From Gnetum montanum (lineage: Eukaryota > Streptophyta > Gnetopsida > Gnetales > Gnetaceae), in assembly GCA_015680685.1 (NCBI GenBank), contig MNCI01023302.1, positions 720,229 through 784,228 of the forward strand: a stretch of 64,000 nucleotides of DNA, given 5' to 3'. The translations under genes were made by a program, and so were the position numbers. Position 1 is the stretch's first letter; each line of letters begins with the position of its first letter. Below are positions 36,807 to 50,129 of this stretch, in pieces. The notes below the pieces were generated by a model. It searched no databases. It saw only the letters and a program-made list of their open reading frames with translations, and was not told the DNA's origin.

Positions 36807-39800
36807 TTATTATTTCAAATATTAGAGTGCACAAAACCTAATGATTCATAAGTCTTATGGATGTGAGAACAAGGGGATGTTAAAATGTATCAAGGACATA
36901 TTAGAGACATATAAAGGATAGGTAAGTTTGTAGGGATGTACGGAAGAAAATTTCTAGCATTGCAATACCTAACTAGAATAAAAACATTCTTAAGACTTCT
37001 TTTGCTCTAAGGACCAGGAAATTGATTTTGCATGCTAGGCAACACTCAATGATTTCAGCCTCATTCTCATTTATATCTTGAAAAATGCAATTTTTAGATA
37101 TTTGAACACATCCCAAACATCCATAAGATGAGATTAAATTTGAACACATGCCACATGCATTCTTGCATGATTAAAAGACATATTCATGTCCCTCAAACAT
37201 CCTGAACATTAAAATTTTTACAGAGTTGTATCCTATTGAAATCCAAACATTATCTAATTTCAACTTCAAATATTCTTAATTTTTAGATACTAATTTGGAA
37301 CTTTTACAATGGATTTTAGCTAGCTATATTCTTTAAAATAGTAGAAATTTATGCTTAAAAATTTGTAACAAGATTACAATGGTAGGTGATGCATTTCTAA
37401 CTAAAAGTGCACTAATATATTCAATAACTATTTAAAAACTAAATTTTTTAAATTATTAAAAACTAAATTTTTATAAGCAAATAACTATTGGAATGACTAG
37501 AGAGAGTAGTGTCCTTTTATGTCCTAATTGTTAAGATCACATCATATACTTTCAAAGCTACTTCCCTTCAAAAATATTTTTTTGATTGTCTATAACCAAG
37601 AGTTATCAATGCTAAAGTCATGAGTCTTTTTTTGATAATCAAGATAGCACACATTCCATTAATATATATATATACATTGAAACTTCCAATTGTCCTTACC
37701 AAGGTTACGTGGAGGACTAACCTATCAATATCTATCTATGTATAGCAAGCTATCAAAGAAGACACAACACTACAATAAAATAAAATGAACCTAAAATACA
37801 AGAAATGTTGGTCCATCCTTATTTGATTCCTACCCCCACCTTATCTCACGATTACTATTCAAGTCCTAATTACAGGATACCAAACTACAAACGTTGCTAC
37901 AGGTAATAGAAAATGATCTAACTACAATCCTTGCTTTGAGCAATCACCTTTAGTGAAAGTTGAAATTAATCGATCACATGAACCCAAATAGTCCATGCTT
38001 CTAACTACTTTGGCTAACCTTGCTAACTTTTAAGTTTGCTAAATTATCCTAGAAGTGGATACACACTTGATATCAAATATTAGAAGTAGATATAAACTTT
38101 ATATAAACTATGATATGCTAACATCATTAAATAGGTAGCTCTTGCGAGTCCATCTTACTTGAGGAATCACACATGAAATCTCCACTAGCTAAATACCAAG
38201 CTCTTAAAGCCATAGAAGCTCAATGATCCTAAGTTATCCTGCTCTAGTCTTTTATGTCTGACTATCCATGTCTCATTACTAAAACAAGGGATACAATTCA
38301 ACTAAACATTTAAAACCCCAATATTGTATGCAACCCCATAGCACACAGCCTTACAAGTCAAAAATATGCTATTATTGCTATGTAGTCCCTTGAGTCTTAT
38401 GATGAAATACCAAACATTTGTAAAAAAAAATTATAATGAATTTTAAGAGACTAAATAAGCTAGGTTCTAACATCTAAATTTTTTATCTCAAAATTTATAG
38501 CCTTTAATATAATTAATTAAATACCAAGATTCCCTTTCCATCAAGCCTCTTAATGAATTTGAAAATATTTCTAAATCACTTTAACAAAAATCATTTAAGA
38601 AAATGAAACATAAGAAGAATCTAGTTAGGCTACTATTATTTTTTCTACATACATGGCAAATTAATCGATCTATGTTATTTTTGTTTCTTTCAAATGAAAG
38701 AATCAATGTGAATGAATACACTTGTTTTTTTTTTCTTTTTTTTACATACATGGTAACGTAAATGATGGAACCTAGAAAGGGTGATGTAGCATGGGTTCTA
38801 ATTCATAGGTATATGGGAGAAAGGACCTAGTGTAGACAACTCCTTGAAAAGAGGTTAAGCTTTCTTCATCTACCGATCCTCCTAAGACCCTACCTTAACG
38901 AATGAACATTAAGCCTCTAGGTAATGACCCTTTCCAATAGATGAGTGTGAATAAGATATAATTCATAAAATTAATATCTATTCTCTATATTTTGCAACAT
39001 ACAAATAAAACCTAATTTTAATATGCTTTGAACTATCTTCAAACATATTCATGTACCATCTTTAAAATCTCATAAGTCCTGGCTTTTCTTCTTCAATTTC
39101 TAGTTCACATGTCATGAATACTCACTTTGTAAGAGTGAAAATAGCTATGGAACAAAGCATGAATGTGATTTATTTAGATCAAAACCTGGAATATACAATT
39201 TCAAGTCTCATGGAAAGATAATGTCTATTTACAACACAAATAAAAAATATAAGCTAATATATAATGTGTAATATCAATGGTTTATTGCAAGATATAGAAC
39301 TTTGATCATGTATCTTGGTTCATTTTTATGATCCTAAGATTCTACTTGTAGTTTAAATCTTATTTTATTAGTAAACATTTCTTTCTTTGATTAAAAAATT
39401 ATATAATCAATATTTCATAATAAAATTTTTTGATAGGACATCAACTATTGAAACTTATAACTCCTTTATTAGTATAATGTAGGGTACTACTAATAGGTAT
39501 ACATTATTAGTTTTTCGATGCATAATTAAAATTTTAAAAATACAATTCCTCTTGTTCATATCGGAAATGCTAAATCTAACTTTTTTCATTTGTAGCAACT
39601 AAGCATCATTCTCATCATAATATTATAAAGACTCTAGATAAAGAATTATTAAGGTGCTTAATTTTTTAATTATTAGGTAAATGATGATGAAATCAAAAGA
39701 TGCTTTCATGATAGAAACTAATAAAGCACCAAGATCTAATCATTTTTCAATGGATTTTTATCAAAAATATTGGAATATTTTTGACAGGATATACAAGATA

Positions 39801-40879
39801 CACTACAAGATATGGTACATGAATTTTGGAGATTTTAACATTGCCTAAATCTCTTGTTTCTACATAAATTATTTTTCCTTCAAAGAAGAAATTTTTTTTT
39901 CATCTTTCACCCCAAGTCTATAAGTTTGTGTCTTTTATATAGAAGTATTTATATAGTCTTCGTGGAAAGATACTTTCAATATGAATTACATCAATGTCTA
40001 TCACTTTTGTCGACAACTTATGCCTCCCTATCCACCATGGACCTCTTTAGCCAAAAGATTCCTACACTGCCTATGTCTCCATTACCTTCTTCCTACATAC
40101 CCTAGCTGTCAACTCACCCCAAATGTAGTGCAAGGTAAATAAGATTCCTATCACTATGCTGCTATCTATGCATCAAATGAATATGATTCTTAAATGTGTT
40201 TTGGTATATTAATATATGTAAATACTATGTATGGATTCGTAGGTGGGAAGGTGAATTAAAATGTAATAAAATATTAAAATTATATTTTTTATATTCCAAA
40301 GTAAGATTTTCCACACCAAATATATGTTAATTTCTTTTGCATTTTAGAATCATTAGATATTATTTTTAATTTAAATTAAATTACAAGTATCCATGGAGAA
40401 TTTATTGCACTTTTGTTTATGCTACTACTTTTGAAATACCCAGGGCATAGGCTACCATGCATTTTAAAGTATTAGACACAACACCACTAGCACACCTTCA
40501 TTAGCACATTTACTGGCCAAGTCTCTTCCTTGGAATATGTTTTGCAATGAGCACACAAGCAGTGGTTGTGCTTTGCCCTTAATATTACCCCCTAAAGGGC
40601 AATAGGAACCTTTTCCCTTTTAACATAAACATATTTATGAATGAAATACCCTCCATGGTCCCTTGGCCTTTTGATGATTAACTTTTGTTCTTGGAAAAAT
40701 GGATTCCTAGTCTTGGTAATGGTGACAACAATGCAAGCTACTACATACACTCTGTACCAATCTAGTTTCATCTTCTAAGGTTTCATATAAAGTTCTAGGA
40801 CCATGAGCACCATTGGCTTGAAAATTCACCTCTGCTCAAAGATTCACCTTGGTGACCCTGTTTGCATCATTTGACAACC
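36807..40879. other. AT-rich region without recognisable gene
   Basis: About 4 kb with no reliable open frame, RNA gene or paired repeats that I can see. A short AT dinucleotide run lies near 37660. Probably very old repeats. Confidence 0.45.
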
Positions 40880-40985
40880 AATGAAATTCATAAATTTTCC
40901 TTATCATTGCCAAGTATGTTGTCAATAGGGACACATTGCCAAACAATGCCCTAAGGCCACCATTGGAAAGCATCCCTATTCCTTC
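40880..40985 (+). pseudogene. CCHC zinc-knuckle fragment (retroelement gag relic)
   Basis: Forward strand C-x2-C-x4-H-x4-C: Cys codons at 40908, 40917 and 40947, His at 40932, reading HCQVCCQ-stop-GHIAKQCPKAT. The stop is TAG in place of a coding codon. Spacing and residues fit a nucleocapsid knuckle of a copia- or LINE-type element. The surrounding sequence is too decayed to classify, and it abuts the reverse-strand pol of element 5. Confidence 0.45.
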
Positions 40986-40990
40986 CACTA

Positions 40991-43148
40991 AGCAATTTGG
41001 TTAAACCAATTCCTTTTACTAATTTGGCTACCTTCCATTGAATGTCATATTCTTGTAACTTCATAATCTATTTAGCTTCTTTTTTTTCAAGATCTTGGAG
41101 CTTTGCTAGAGTGGCTATAGTGGGATCTAAAATAATTATGATCATCTTTGATTTTAAAAGGTAAAATTAAAATTTCTATAAAGCTTTAACTACTGCATAT
41201 AATTTTTTTTCTATAGGAAAGTATCTTAACTCAACATCTTTAAGTGGATCAGCCATATAAGTAATGGGATTCTCCCTGATTAGCTATGTATTGAGTTAAA
41301 ATGGAAACTATTGTATAATTACTTGATAAAGCATATATAAGAAAATCATTTTCATACCAAGAAGCAACTAAAACTAAGACTTCAACTATAGCTTCTTTTA
41401 TAGCCAAGAAAGCATTCTTGCATTCAATGGTCCATGTAATGTCCTCTACTTTATTTAGCATTGTGTTAAGAGGTCTTACTAGTTCAACAAACATAGAATT
41501 AAATTATCTTATGAAGTTAATATTCCCAAAGAAATTTGTTAAATCCTTTTTAGGTAAGGAACAAGGAACTTCTAAGATAGCATTAGCATGCTCAATATTA
41601 ATAGAAATAACTTCTCTTGTCACTATGTTATCAAGGAAATTTTTACACCAAAGATAAATTTCTTAGTATTTAATGTCACACTATATTTCCTCCATCCCAA
41701 AAATACATTTTTAAGATTGTGAATATGGATCCTTCTAGCATGCAAGAAGCCTATTAAATCATCTAAATAAATGACTATTTTTTTCTTAATCATTCCTTCA
41801 AAAGGTCTATCCATGACAAAATTGAAAGGTTGATCCTACATTCAATAATCCAAAAGGCATTTTGGCATACTAAAATGTTTCTCATTTTGTAACAAATTTG
41901 TTTTATATTAGTCTTTCTGATTTATGAGAATTTGACTATAACCTAAACATCTGTCTAGCAACAAGTAGATTTGTGTGCCATTGAGTGCTTAAGGAAGCTC
42001 TTTCATAAGTGGAAGTGGATAGTTATCCTTAACGCAAGAGGTATTTAGATTTTTAAAATCAAGGCATACTCATATCTCTCCTTATTTCTTATGTATAGGG
42101 ACTAAGTTTAAAATCCAACTAAAATGTATAACTGGATATACGATTTTAGATTCTAAAATTTTATGAATCTTCTTTTTCATCAAGGGTTCAATTTTAGTGT
42201 TGACTGATCTTAATTTTTATCTAAAAGGTTTAGTTTTAGGTTTAACTAGTATTGTGTGTGAAATGATAAGTGGGTTACAAACCTTCAAATCTTTGTAGAA
42301 CCAAGCTAAAACATTAGTGAATTCATGTAACAATGTGATCAACATATTGTTTTCATCAGCATGTAAATTGTTTACTTCTTTCAATAGGGTGCTCTTGATT
42401 TTTCTTTTTAACTAAAACAACTCTAGTTTTTTATAACACTTGTTAATATTTATGTTAAAGTAGTTAAATTTCATTATCTATTTTTTCATTGGGCTTTCAT
42501 AGTAATATCATTTAGTGGAACCTCATTGACAAGGATTGAATCTTTTAAATGAGTGTGTGAAGTTTTAAGAATTTCATCATAAAACTTGCCTTGGCTAGTA
42601 AGAGAATGAGTAATTTGATGATCATATTCAAACACTTGTAAAGATAGCACATTATTGGTAATGGAGTAAAAATCTACCTTTTCCATGATGATTTCCAATC
42701 CCACATTCCATAACAAAAAAGGAACATTAAGAAAAACAGTAGTTTGTGCTAAGGCATCAAGAATGTAGTTTTCATTTCTAGGAACATGTTCTAACATCAT
42801 ATGATCAAATTCCTTGAACAATTCTAGCACATATGTTGTATATGCTCTAATTATAGGATCCTTATCTTCCTAAAAATTGTTGATTTAATTTATAATAAGT
42901 TGTAAATCACTATAAATCTTTAATTTTGAAATCTCAAAGTAAATAAAGTGTTTTAGTCCATGGATTAAATTTTCATATTTAGTCATGTTGTTCTTCATGG
43001 GTTTTAAAAAATGAACAGCCTTAAATTTTGGAGCTATCCTAGAAGCAATTAATATAATACCAACACCACACACTCATTTCAATGAAACTCTATCAATCCT
43101 AAGTATTAATGTGTTCAAGTTATTAAAATCCAAAAAGCAAGCTCTTTG
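40991..43148 (-). pseudogene. pol of element 5: archaeal RNase H, then RT and RNase H
   Basis: From 43148 downward: archaeal-type RNase H (to about 42690) with CGVGIILIAS, NNMTKYENLIHGL, YSDLQLIIN and HVPRNENYILDALAQ; a linker of about 100 codons; RT from about 42205, where the motif around VCLDFKNLN matches and the catalytic box is an intact YLDD (Asp codons 41758-41763); then a Ty3-type RNase H (41494 to about 41000) ending LQEYDIQWK. All lie on one strand in this order. Frameshifts and stops are frequent. The archaeal-type domain lies before RT. No integrase follows; at about 40990 the sequence changes to an opposite-strand gag fragment. Confidence 0.75.
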
Positions 43149-43153
43149 ATCAA

Positions 43154-43959
43154 TGATGAACCGCGATATCGCGTCCGTGATATCAAATCAACCATGCGAT
43201 GTCGGATACTCAATATTGCGGCCTACCTACTTGCCTATAAATAAGAGGCAGTGCCTTGGTTTCCACATTAGAAGTTAGTCCCTTAGCCAAATTCTTGCCA
43301 TCTTTTCCCTCCAGAGTTAGAATTATTTCTACGTGCTAGCAATAGGAGTCATAGAGTGAATGGATCTTTATTCAAGCAGTGTGTACCTGAGCACACTTTG
43401 TGTATGGTAATAAACATGAACTTTATGATAAACCTTACATCATACAGAATAGATTAATTAGTGAATAATTACTATTTAATACTTTCCTAGTTGATTAATG
43501 ATTTCTCTCACCCTACAACTCTCTTAGTTAAATACACTCAATATGACCGCTTCAAGCATGCGTGTGGTGCTTAGTAACCTAGTAACGATTAGCGTTTGGT
43601 AATCCCAGCAGTGTTGCACTAGTTTAGGATGTGTACAGCAAGTGGGAACGGATACTAGTGTTAGGAGTAATTAGAACTTAGTTAATGAGTAGTTAAATTA
43701 GATTAGTTACTTAGTTATCTCTCTCTCTCTCTTTACTAGCGCAGGATATAAAACACATAAAATCCATAAAAATAATATGCCTCAAGCTTACTTAATCATA
43801 CAACCATGACATACAAGTAAGTTTGGGAAGACAATGATTAACCAACCCATTATTGTTCCACAAAGGCACATAGGCACTTAGTCCTTAGAATTCAACCAGA
43901 TCGTGCATGAAACGCTCGTATTCGTATGGTTGAGCATAGGGGTACCTCACTGCTCATCA
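43154..43959 (+). repeat. 5' LTR of element 2
   Basis: 806 bp, TGATGAACC...CTCATCA. TATA box CTATAAATAAG at about 43232-43243. GATATC-type palindromes at 43165-43225 lie directly upstream of it. A short CT microsatellite is near 43719-43731. By eye about 10% diverged from the 3' LTR. Confidence 0.9.
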
Positions 43960-43960
43960 T

Positions 43961-43978
43961 TTGCGCAATTTTCGGGGA
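43961..43978 (+). other. Primer-binding site of element 2
   Basis: TTGCGCAATTTTCGGGGA, one base after the LTR. Five mismatches to TGGCGCCGTTGCCGGGGA; position and the conserved CGGGGA end identify it. Confidence 0.7.
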
Positions 43979-44091
43979 CTTAGTTGTTTGTGCACTAAGT
44001 AGAACTTAGGAAATCATTCACATCATTGGAATGAACCCTTAAGGTTAGTTACAAAAAAGATAATAGTATATTACACACTAAACAAGACAAG

Positions 44092-46620
44092 ATGTCTTCT
44101 TCTTCGCACAAAAGCACTTCACCACCTAGGACTAACACAAGAAGAAATCGGTGGCAGGATACACATGACGTTGATCCGCCAATCCCTCAACAGTTTCATG
44201 TGGCATATATTCATCCCAATGAATATGTACCCAAAATCATCTTTATTCTTCATCAAGATGAACAGCTATGTTGGCGTGACTTGGAAGGTAACATAGTGTT
44301 ACCTCCCGACCATTCAATCCCAAGTATGCTTCTTTGTTCTCTTACATGAATAGGCATGCAACACTTACACATAGAATACATTGTGCGGGACTATGATTCG
44401 AGAGACTATCATCCCATAGAGGTGTAACATCAAAGGGATTTGCAGCAGGAGAGACACCATAAGTCCTTGAAGGAAAAATGGTCTAAGGATGCCCCCACAT
44501 TTTAAGCGAAATTGAGGGTGATGAACCTACCTTAGGTAGTCGCCCACATAACGATGTTCCTCCCCTTGAGTTTGGCTAAGGGTTTGTGTATCAAAACCTT
44601 CATTCTACTATTCATAACCCAAGTGCTGATACTAATGGACACAAAGCGTCTGAAAAAGGAACAAGGACACATGAAAAAGGTGGGCGTTCTGATCGCAATC
44701 GCGATCAAGGTAGAGACCACCGAAGAGAAGGTAGTAGACATCATCATGGTGGCGATTCTTCTTCTTCTTCACCTTCATCATCTCCTTCACCCTCTCCTTC
44801 AGTGTCCGAATGTATCCATAGAGAGATTGATCATGAGGTTAAGGGAAAACAAAGTGGAAGTCATAGACGAGATAGCCAAGACAGAGGATGAGAACACTCT
44901 AGGAAATCACGCCATAGAAGAAGGGAGAGTAGGGAATAGTGTAGGCACCATAGACACCATGAACAAGATGACCATGATGAACCCCTACTCGCTACTCAAA
45001 GCATGCTAGACATAAATGAGGCCATGAGAGTTCCAACAAGGCACCAAAAAGATAGTAGGATCAAGAAGTTAGACATGAATAACATCCCACGATCTGAAGG
45101 GGGATATAATGCTAATCCTCAAAATCACTTACAAACATTTCATGATGCGTGTGCCTTGCAAAACATAGAAAATGAGTGGAAAAAACTTAAGTTGTTCCCA
45201 TAGACACTAATAAAAGAAGCTGAAAGCTATTACCGATCTTTAGAACCAGAATCCATTCGTAGGTGGAGTACTATGTTAGAATTATTCAACGATAAGTACC
45301 AAACGTACTCCCGGGTGTCTAACTTGCAAAAGCAAATCCAAGGATGGAAACAAGGAAGTCATAAACCCTTAGATGCTACCATGGGATGTTATTATGCACT
45401 ATTACATCATTGTCCTAGCCATGGTTATTCATAGCAGGGTCAACTACGTCATCTCGTAGATGGGCTTAGGCATGAAACGAGAAGAACCCTTGGGACTTAT
45501 GACCAAGGAAGGTTATCTAAGCTTAGGTCCCATCAAATTCATAGACTACTGGAGCAAGTTGCTAAGGAAGAAGGTGAGCCATGAAAGAGAGAGTGTGCAG
45601 AAGAATATAACCGAGATCCTTCCCTCTGGAAGGAGTAAGATTTTGTGAGGATGAGGAAGAGTCACCACTCGAAGAGATGTTGAATAGGAAAACCTTGCCT
45701 ATCCAAATAGTTAGCATCAAAAGTATCGGCAAAGGTAGACCAAATGTGGGACTCCCTAGATAGTAGGTTTCAAACTATTATTAAAGTAGTAGAGGAGTCT
45801 AGAGAGAAAGGTAGTGATCATAACAAAAGAAAAAAGAGAGAAGCAGAAAATGCATGTAACAAGGGTAAGGGTAAAGTTGCTATTATTGAAGAGGTTGTGG
45901 ACTCAGATATAGACGATGATAGTGTATGTGAGATATGTCAATATGACCATCCCAAGGGATGTTTCCATGTGATCTCACATCTACAAGAGTTTGGGATGTA
46001 TGCACTCAATCCATGTTTAAACAAACGACAAACATCCCAACAGTTACCTTATCCCCAAGGTAACCCAAGGCAGTTCCACTAACCTTTAATGTATTATCCA
46101 AGTGGAACTCCACCACAACCAATTGAGCAACATCAACAGTGGCAACACCCACAATCATGAAGAATGCCATCACCAAGGCAATAATATCCTTACTGGCAAC
46201 CTGACCCATATGGATATTACATGTGACATCCAATCTCTCCACATGACTCTGTTGGTAATGTTACTCCCCAACATCACTATCAAGCCTGCGAATACAATAG
46301 GACTCCCTCTCGTATGGGTGATATTCCACAAGTGTAACATCCTTCAAATCTGGTCACATCTCTCCCACCAATAGCTCCATTACCACCTACTCCAGCAATG
46401 CAAGGTGAACTCCCTGCTTAGCCACAGCAACACAATGCCACAAGGGCTGTTAATTCTCAACCTACTATTGGTTCTAATAACCGTATGAAGAAAAGATCTT
46501 TCTTCAAGACCAATAGTCCAACCAAGTCTTTGCAACCTCAAGCAGCTGAGTCTTTGGACTTCTTAGTATCAAATAAAGCTTTTGAGCCCCCTTCGAACCT
46601 AACACTGTATTCAACGCATA
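44092..46620 (+). pseudogene. gag of element 2 (Athila-type)
   Basis: Start ATG 44092 (MSSSSHKSTSPPRTNTRR). An N-terminal domain with HPNEYVPKIIFILHQDEQ, then an Arg/His/Asp-rich tract with SSSPSSSPSPSPS (about 44690-44800), then the gag core from about 45060 with NIPRSEGGYNANPQNHLQTF and a C-terminal CEICQYDHPKGC at about 45930. Stops plus several frameshifts (for example between 44350 and 44580). The start and domain order match element 3 on the other strand. Confidence 0.87.
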
Positions 46621-49600
46621 CGGTCATGTTGACACATGTCGTTACTTAATGGATCAAAGCTGGCTACCTTCCCAGAAAATTATCTGATCATGGGAGCCCC
46701 TTAATATATCTACAAATCGTTGGGAATGAGCCATGCAAAGCTCTTTTGGATTCAGGTTCCAGTGTCAACCTAATATCCTAAGAAATGTATAAGGCATAGA
46801 ACCTACCTCCATTAAAAAAGAGCAACGTTTGTTTAGAGTTGGCCGACCAGTCCATCACTGTTCCCTTAGGATTAGTGGAGAACATTGCTACCACTATTTG
46901 TAGATGGTCATATCTAGCTAACTTCCTGGTGATTCAAGTGAACAACAGTAAAGGGCCTGGCTAAGCACTATCGATGTGCACCTAGGAATCCATGATCTTT
47001 CCCTAAAAATATCTAAGGAAAATACTTTCAGAAAGATCGAGAAGAAGAAGGTTCTCTGCATCGCATACAGTGACACACGGTGTAATTGTGTGTAGAGATC
47101 ATGGGTTGTACAAATTTTAACATTGCCTGCATGCAATCAATGTGCACAAACGATCAATATACAAAAGTGCCCATATGTAGTAGCCACATGACAAGAAGAC
47201 ACCTAGTGGCTGACAGCTGATCAAGAAAGCAACTCACTTATATGCATAAAACTAACTAAGGGTTTGAGTTGCACTTACATAGATAGCATAGATACATTAG
47301 AGCAAGTCCACCGCCAACTTCCCAATCCTAACTTAGAAAACATAAACTAGGAGAAGTTGGAAATTCCTAAGAAATTTAAACAAGAGCCCCTAGAGCTAAA
47401 ACCATTACCCACCAGTATGGAATACACGTTCCTTAAGAATGGAAAACTGGTAATCATCAACGCTAGACTTGCTCCGCAACAAAAAGAGACTCTACTAAAG
47501 TTAATAAACAAGTCATCAAAAGCCTTCACCTGGTCATATCCGAAATTAACTGGAATAGATCCTAGGATATGCTAGCATAGGATTGACATTGACTCCTCCA
47601 CGAAGCCTTGAAAACAACCACAGAGACGATTGAACCCAAAGTTGAAGCAAGTAGTAAAAGAAGAAATCAAACAGCTTCTAAAGGCTGGGTTCATATACCC
47701 CATTCTAATAGCAAATGGGTTAGCCCCTTGGTAATCATGCCTAAAAAGGAAGAAAAACGGAGGATGTGCATAGATTTTCGGCTACTAAACATGGCAACAT
47801 TCAAGGATCACTTTCCATTTCCATTTGTTAACCAAGTCTTAGACACAATCACAGGGCATCGCTATTATAGTTTTCTAGATGGATATAGTGAATACAACCA
47901 AATACAAATAGCCCCAGAACACCAAGCCAAAACTATGTTCAATAGTCCTTGGGAAACGTTTGCATACAAACAAATGTCGTTTGGCTTATGCAATGCCCCA
48001 GCAACGTTTTAATGCTTAGTTCTAAGCATATTCTAGTAGTAGATAGGAAATGGTGTAGAAGTCTTTATGGATGACTTCTCCACTTACGAAGCAAGTTTTG
48101 ATCAAGCCTTGGATCGATTAGAGCAAGTATTGAAAAGATGTGTAGAAAATAATTTGAGGCTCAACTTGCAAAAAAGCCATTTGATGGTCCAAGAAGGCAT
48201 AGTATTGGGCATAAAATCTCACATGTAGCGATAGAGGTAGACCCAGAGAAAATCAAAGTAATCCAAGGAATTACCCATCAACCAGAAACTATCAAAGATA
48301 TTTATTCATTCCTTGGACACACTAGCTACTATAGCAGATTCATAAAGAACTTTTCAAAGATTTCCAAACCATTGGTAGAGTTAACGAAAAAGGACGTACC
48401 CTTCGAGTGGACCAAGGAATGTGAACTAGCTTTCCAAACTTTGAAACAGAAGTTGGTAGAAACACCCATTCTACAAGCTCCTCATTGGTCGAAATCATTC
48501 TATGTCATGATTGATGTATCCAACTATGCCTTATGAGTCATGCTTACACAGTTAGATGACCAGAAACACCCTTATTACATCCATTGTGCAAGTAAAAGTA
48601 TAGCTAGTGCACAACTTAACTACACTACTACAGAAAAATAATTAATGGTGTAGTGTTTGCACTAGAAAAATTTAGACACTATGTATTGGGGTACAAAGTA
48701 TTCATACACACAGATCATAGTGCAATCTGGTACCTCATGAATAAGCCAATGGTAAGCCCCCATATTATACGATGGCTGGTAATCCTACAAGAGTTCGATT
48801 TAACGATGATCGATCGTAAAGGCACCAAAAATGTAGTTGCTGATCATTTATCTTGATTGTGCTAGGACAGCAAAGAGGATGAGTATCCAATTTCTGATCA
48901 TTTCCCTAACAAGTACTTCTTTTCTAGTATAGTGAATAACCAATCATCCATGGGGACAAACTGGTATAGTAGCATTCTTACCTATCTCCTTACCCAACAA
49001 ACACCACAAGAGCTAGACCTTTAGAGGAAACAATAGTTTCTTCACAGAGCCAAGTACTTTATGGAGATCAATGGACAACTTTACAAAGTATGTCTCGATG
49101 GCTTGGTTCGATGGTGTGTTCCTGATAAAGATCAACTGAGAGTTCTCCAAGATTCTCATGAGGGCCCTTGTGGGGATCATTATGTTGGGAGATGAACGAC
49201 CATCAAGATCCTTCTTACAGGGTATTATTGGCCTACCTTGTTTTGGGACACCCATCAATTCATCCAATCTTGTGAGCACTATCAACATGATGTGGGAATT
49301 ACTGCTAGAATGGAGGATCTACAACAATGGATTCAACCATTAGAACCCTTCAAAATTTGGGGAATTAATTTCATGGGGCCCATTACACCAATGTCCAATG
49401 GAAAAGCTTACATCATAGTTGCCATAGACTACTTAAGAACATGAGCTAACGCAGCTGCCGTTAAAGATTGCACATCATCTATAGTTGCACGATTTGTTCA
49501 ACAACAAGTTGTCAACAAATTTGGTATGCCACTTGCACTTATCTCAAATAATGGTACACACTTTACAAGTGCAACTTTTTGAAAGTTAATGCAACACATA

Positions 49601-50129
49601 GGGGTTAAGCATAAATTGACTACACCATACCACCCCCAAGCAAATGGTCAAGCCAAGGTCACCAATAGGAAGATTACTAAGATACTACCTAAAACCATTA
49701 GCAAGTATAGGCAAGACTAGAGCACTAAACTAAATGATGCTCTTTGGGCATACTGCTCCACATGGAAACTCCCTATAGGCTACTCTCCCTATGAGTTAGT
49801 GTATGGAAAAATTCCAATGCTCCCTATCCAAACTGAGCTCCAACACTAGCCACAGCATGTGACCTCAACCTTGACCTTGATCTAGCACAAAAACAAAGGT
49901 TGATGACTCTTAACTTGCTAGATGAGAACCGACTAGCTGCCCTATCATCTAATGAGTTGCACAAGGAATTTAATAAACAAGGTCATGACCTAAAAATTAG
50001 GAAATTTAAGTATCAACCAGGAGATAAGTTCTCTACTGGAACCCCACACATGTGTCACAATGTACCAAATTTCAAACACTGTGGGAAGGACCTTACATTA
50101 TCTATGCAAGTTTTCCTTCAGGGGCCTTG
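46621..50129 (+). pseudogene. pol of element 2 (protease, RT, RNase H, integrase)
   Basis: Protease keeps LLDSGSSVNLIS (catalytic Asp 46749-46751). RT has MCIDFRLLN (about 47765-47790) and an intact FMDD (48067-48075). RNase H follows, with LEKFRHYVLGYKVFIHTDHS at about 48660-48720. Integrase (about 49130-50100) has all three catalytic acids replaced: GINFMG (Asn 49367-49369), ISNNGTHF (Asn 49547-49549) and QAKV (Lys 49655-49657). The frame is broken several times between 48000 and 48650. A Cys-rich linker between protease and RT is shared with element 3. It is not functional; only its RT active site still looks whole. Confidence 0.9.

Noticed and set aside
39854-40105. Forward open frame of 83 codons, with a faint likeness to the end of a copia integrase region
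   Set aside because: The likeness rests on a few aromatic and Val/Glu residues in one frame; no neighbouring integrase or RT motif supports it.
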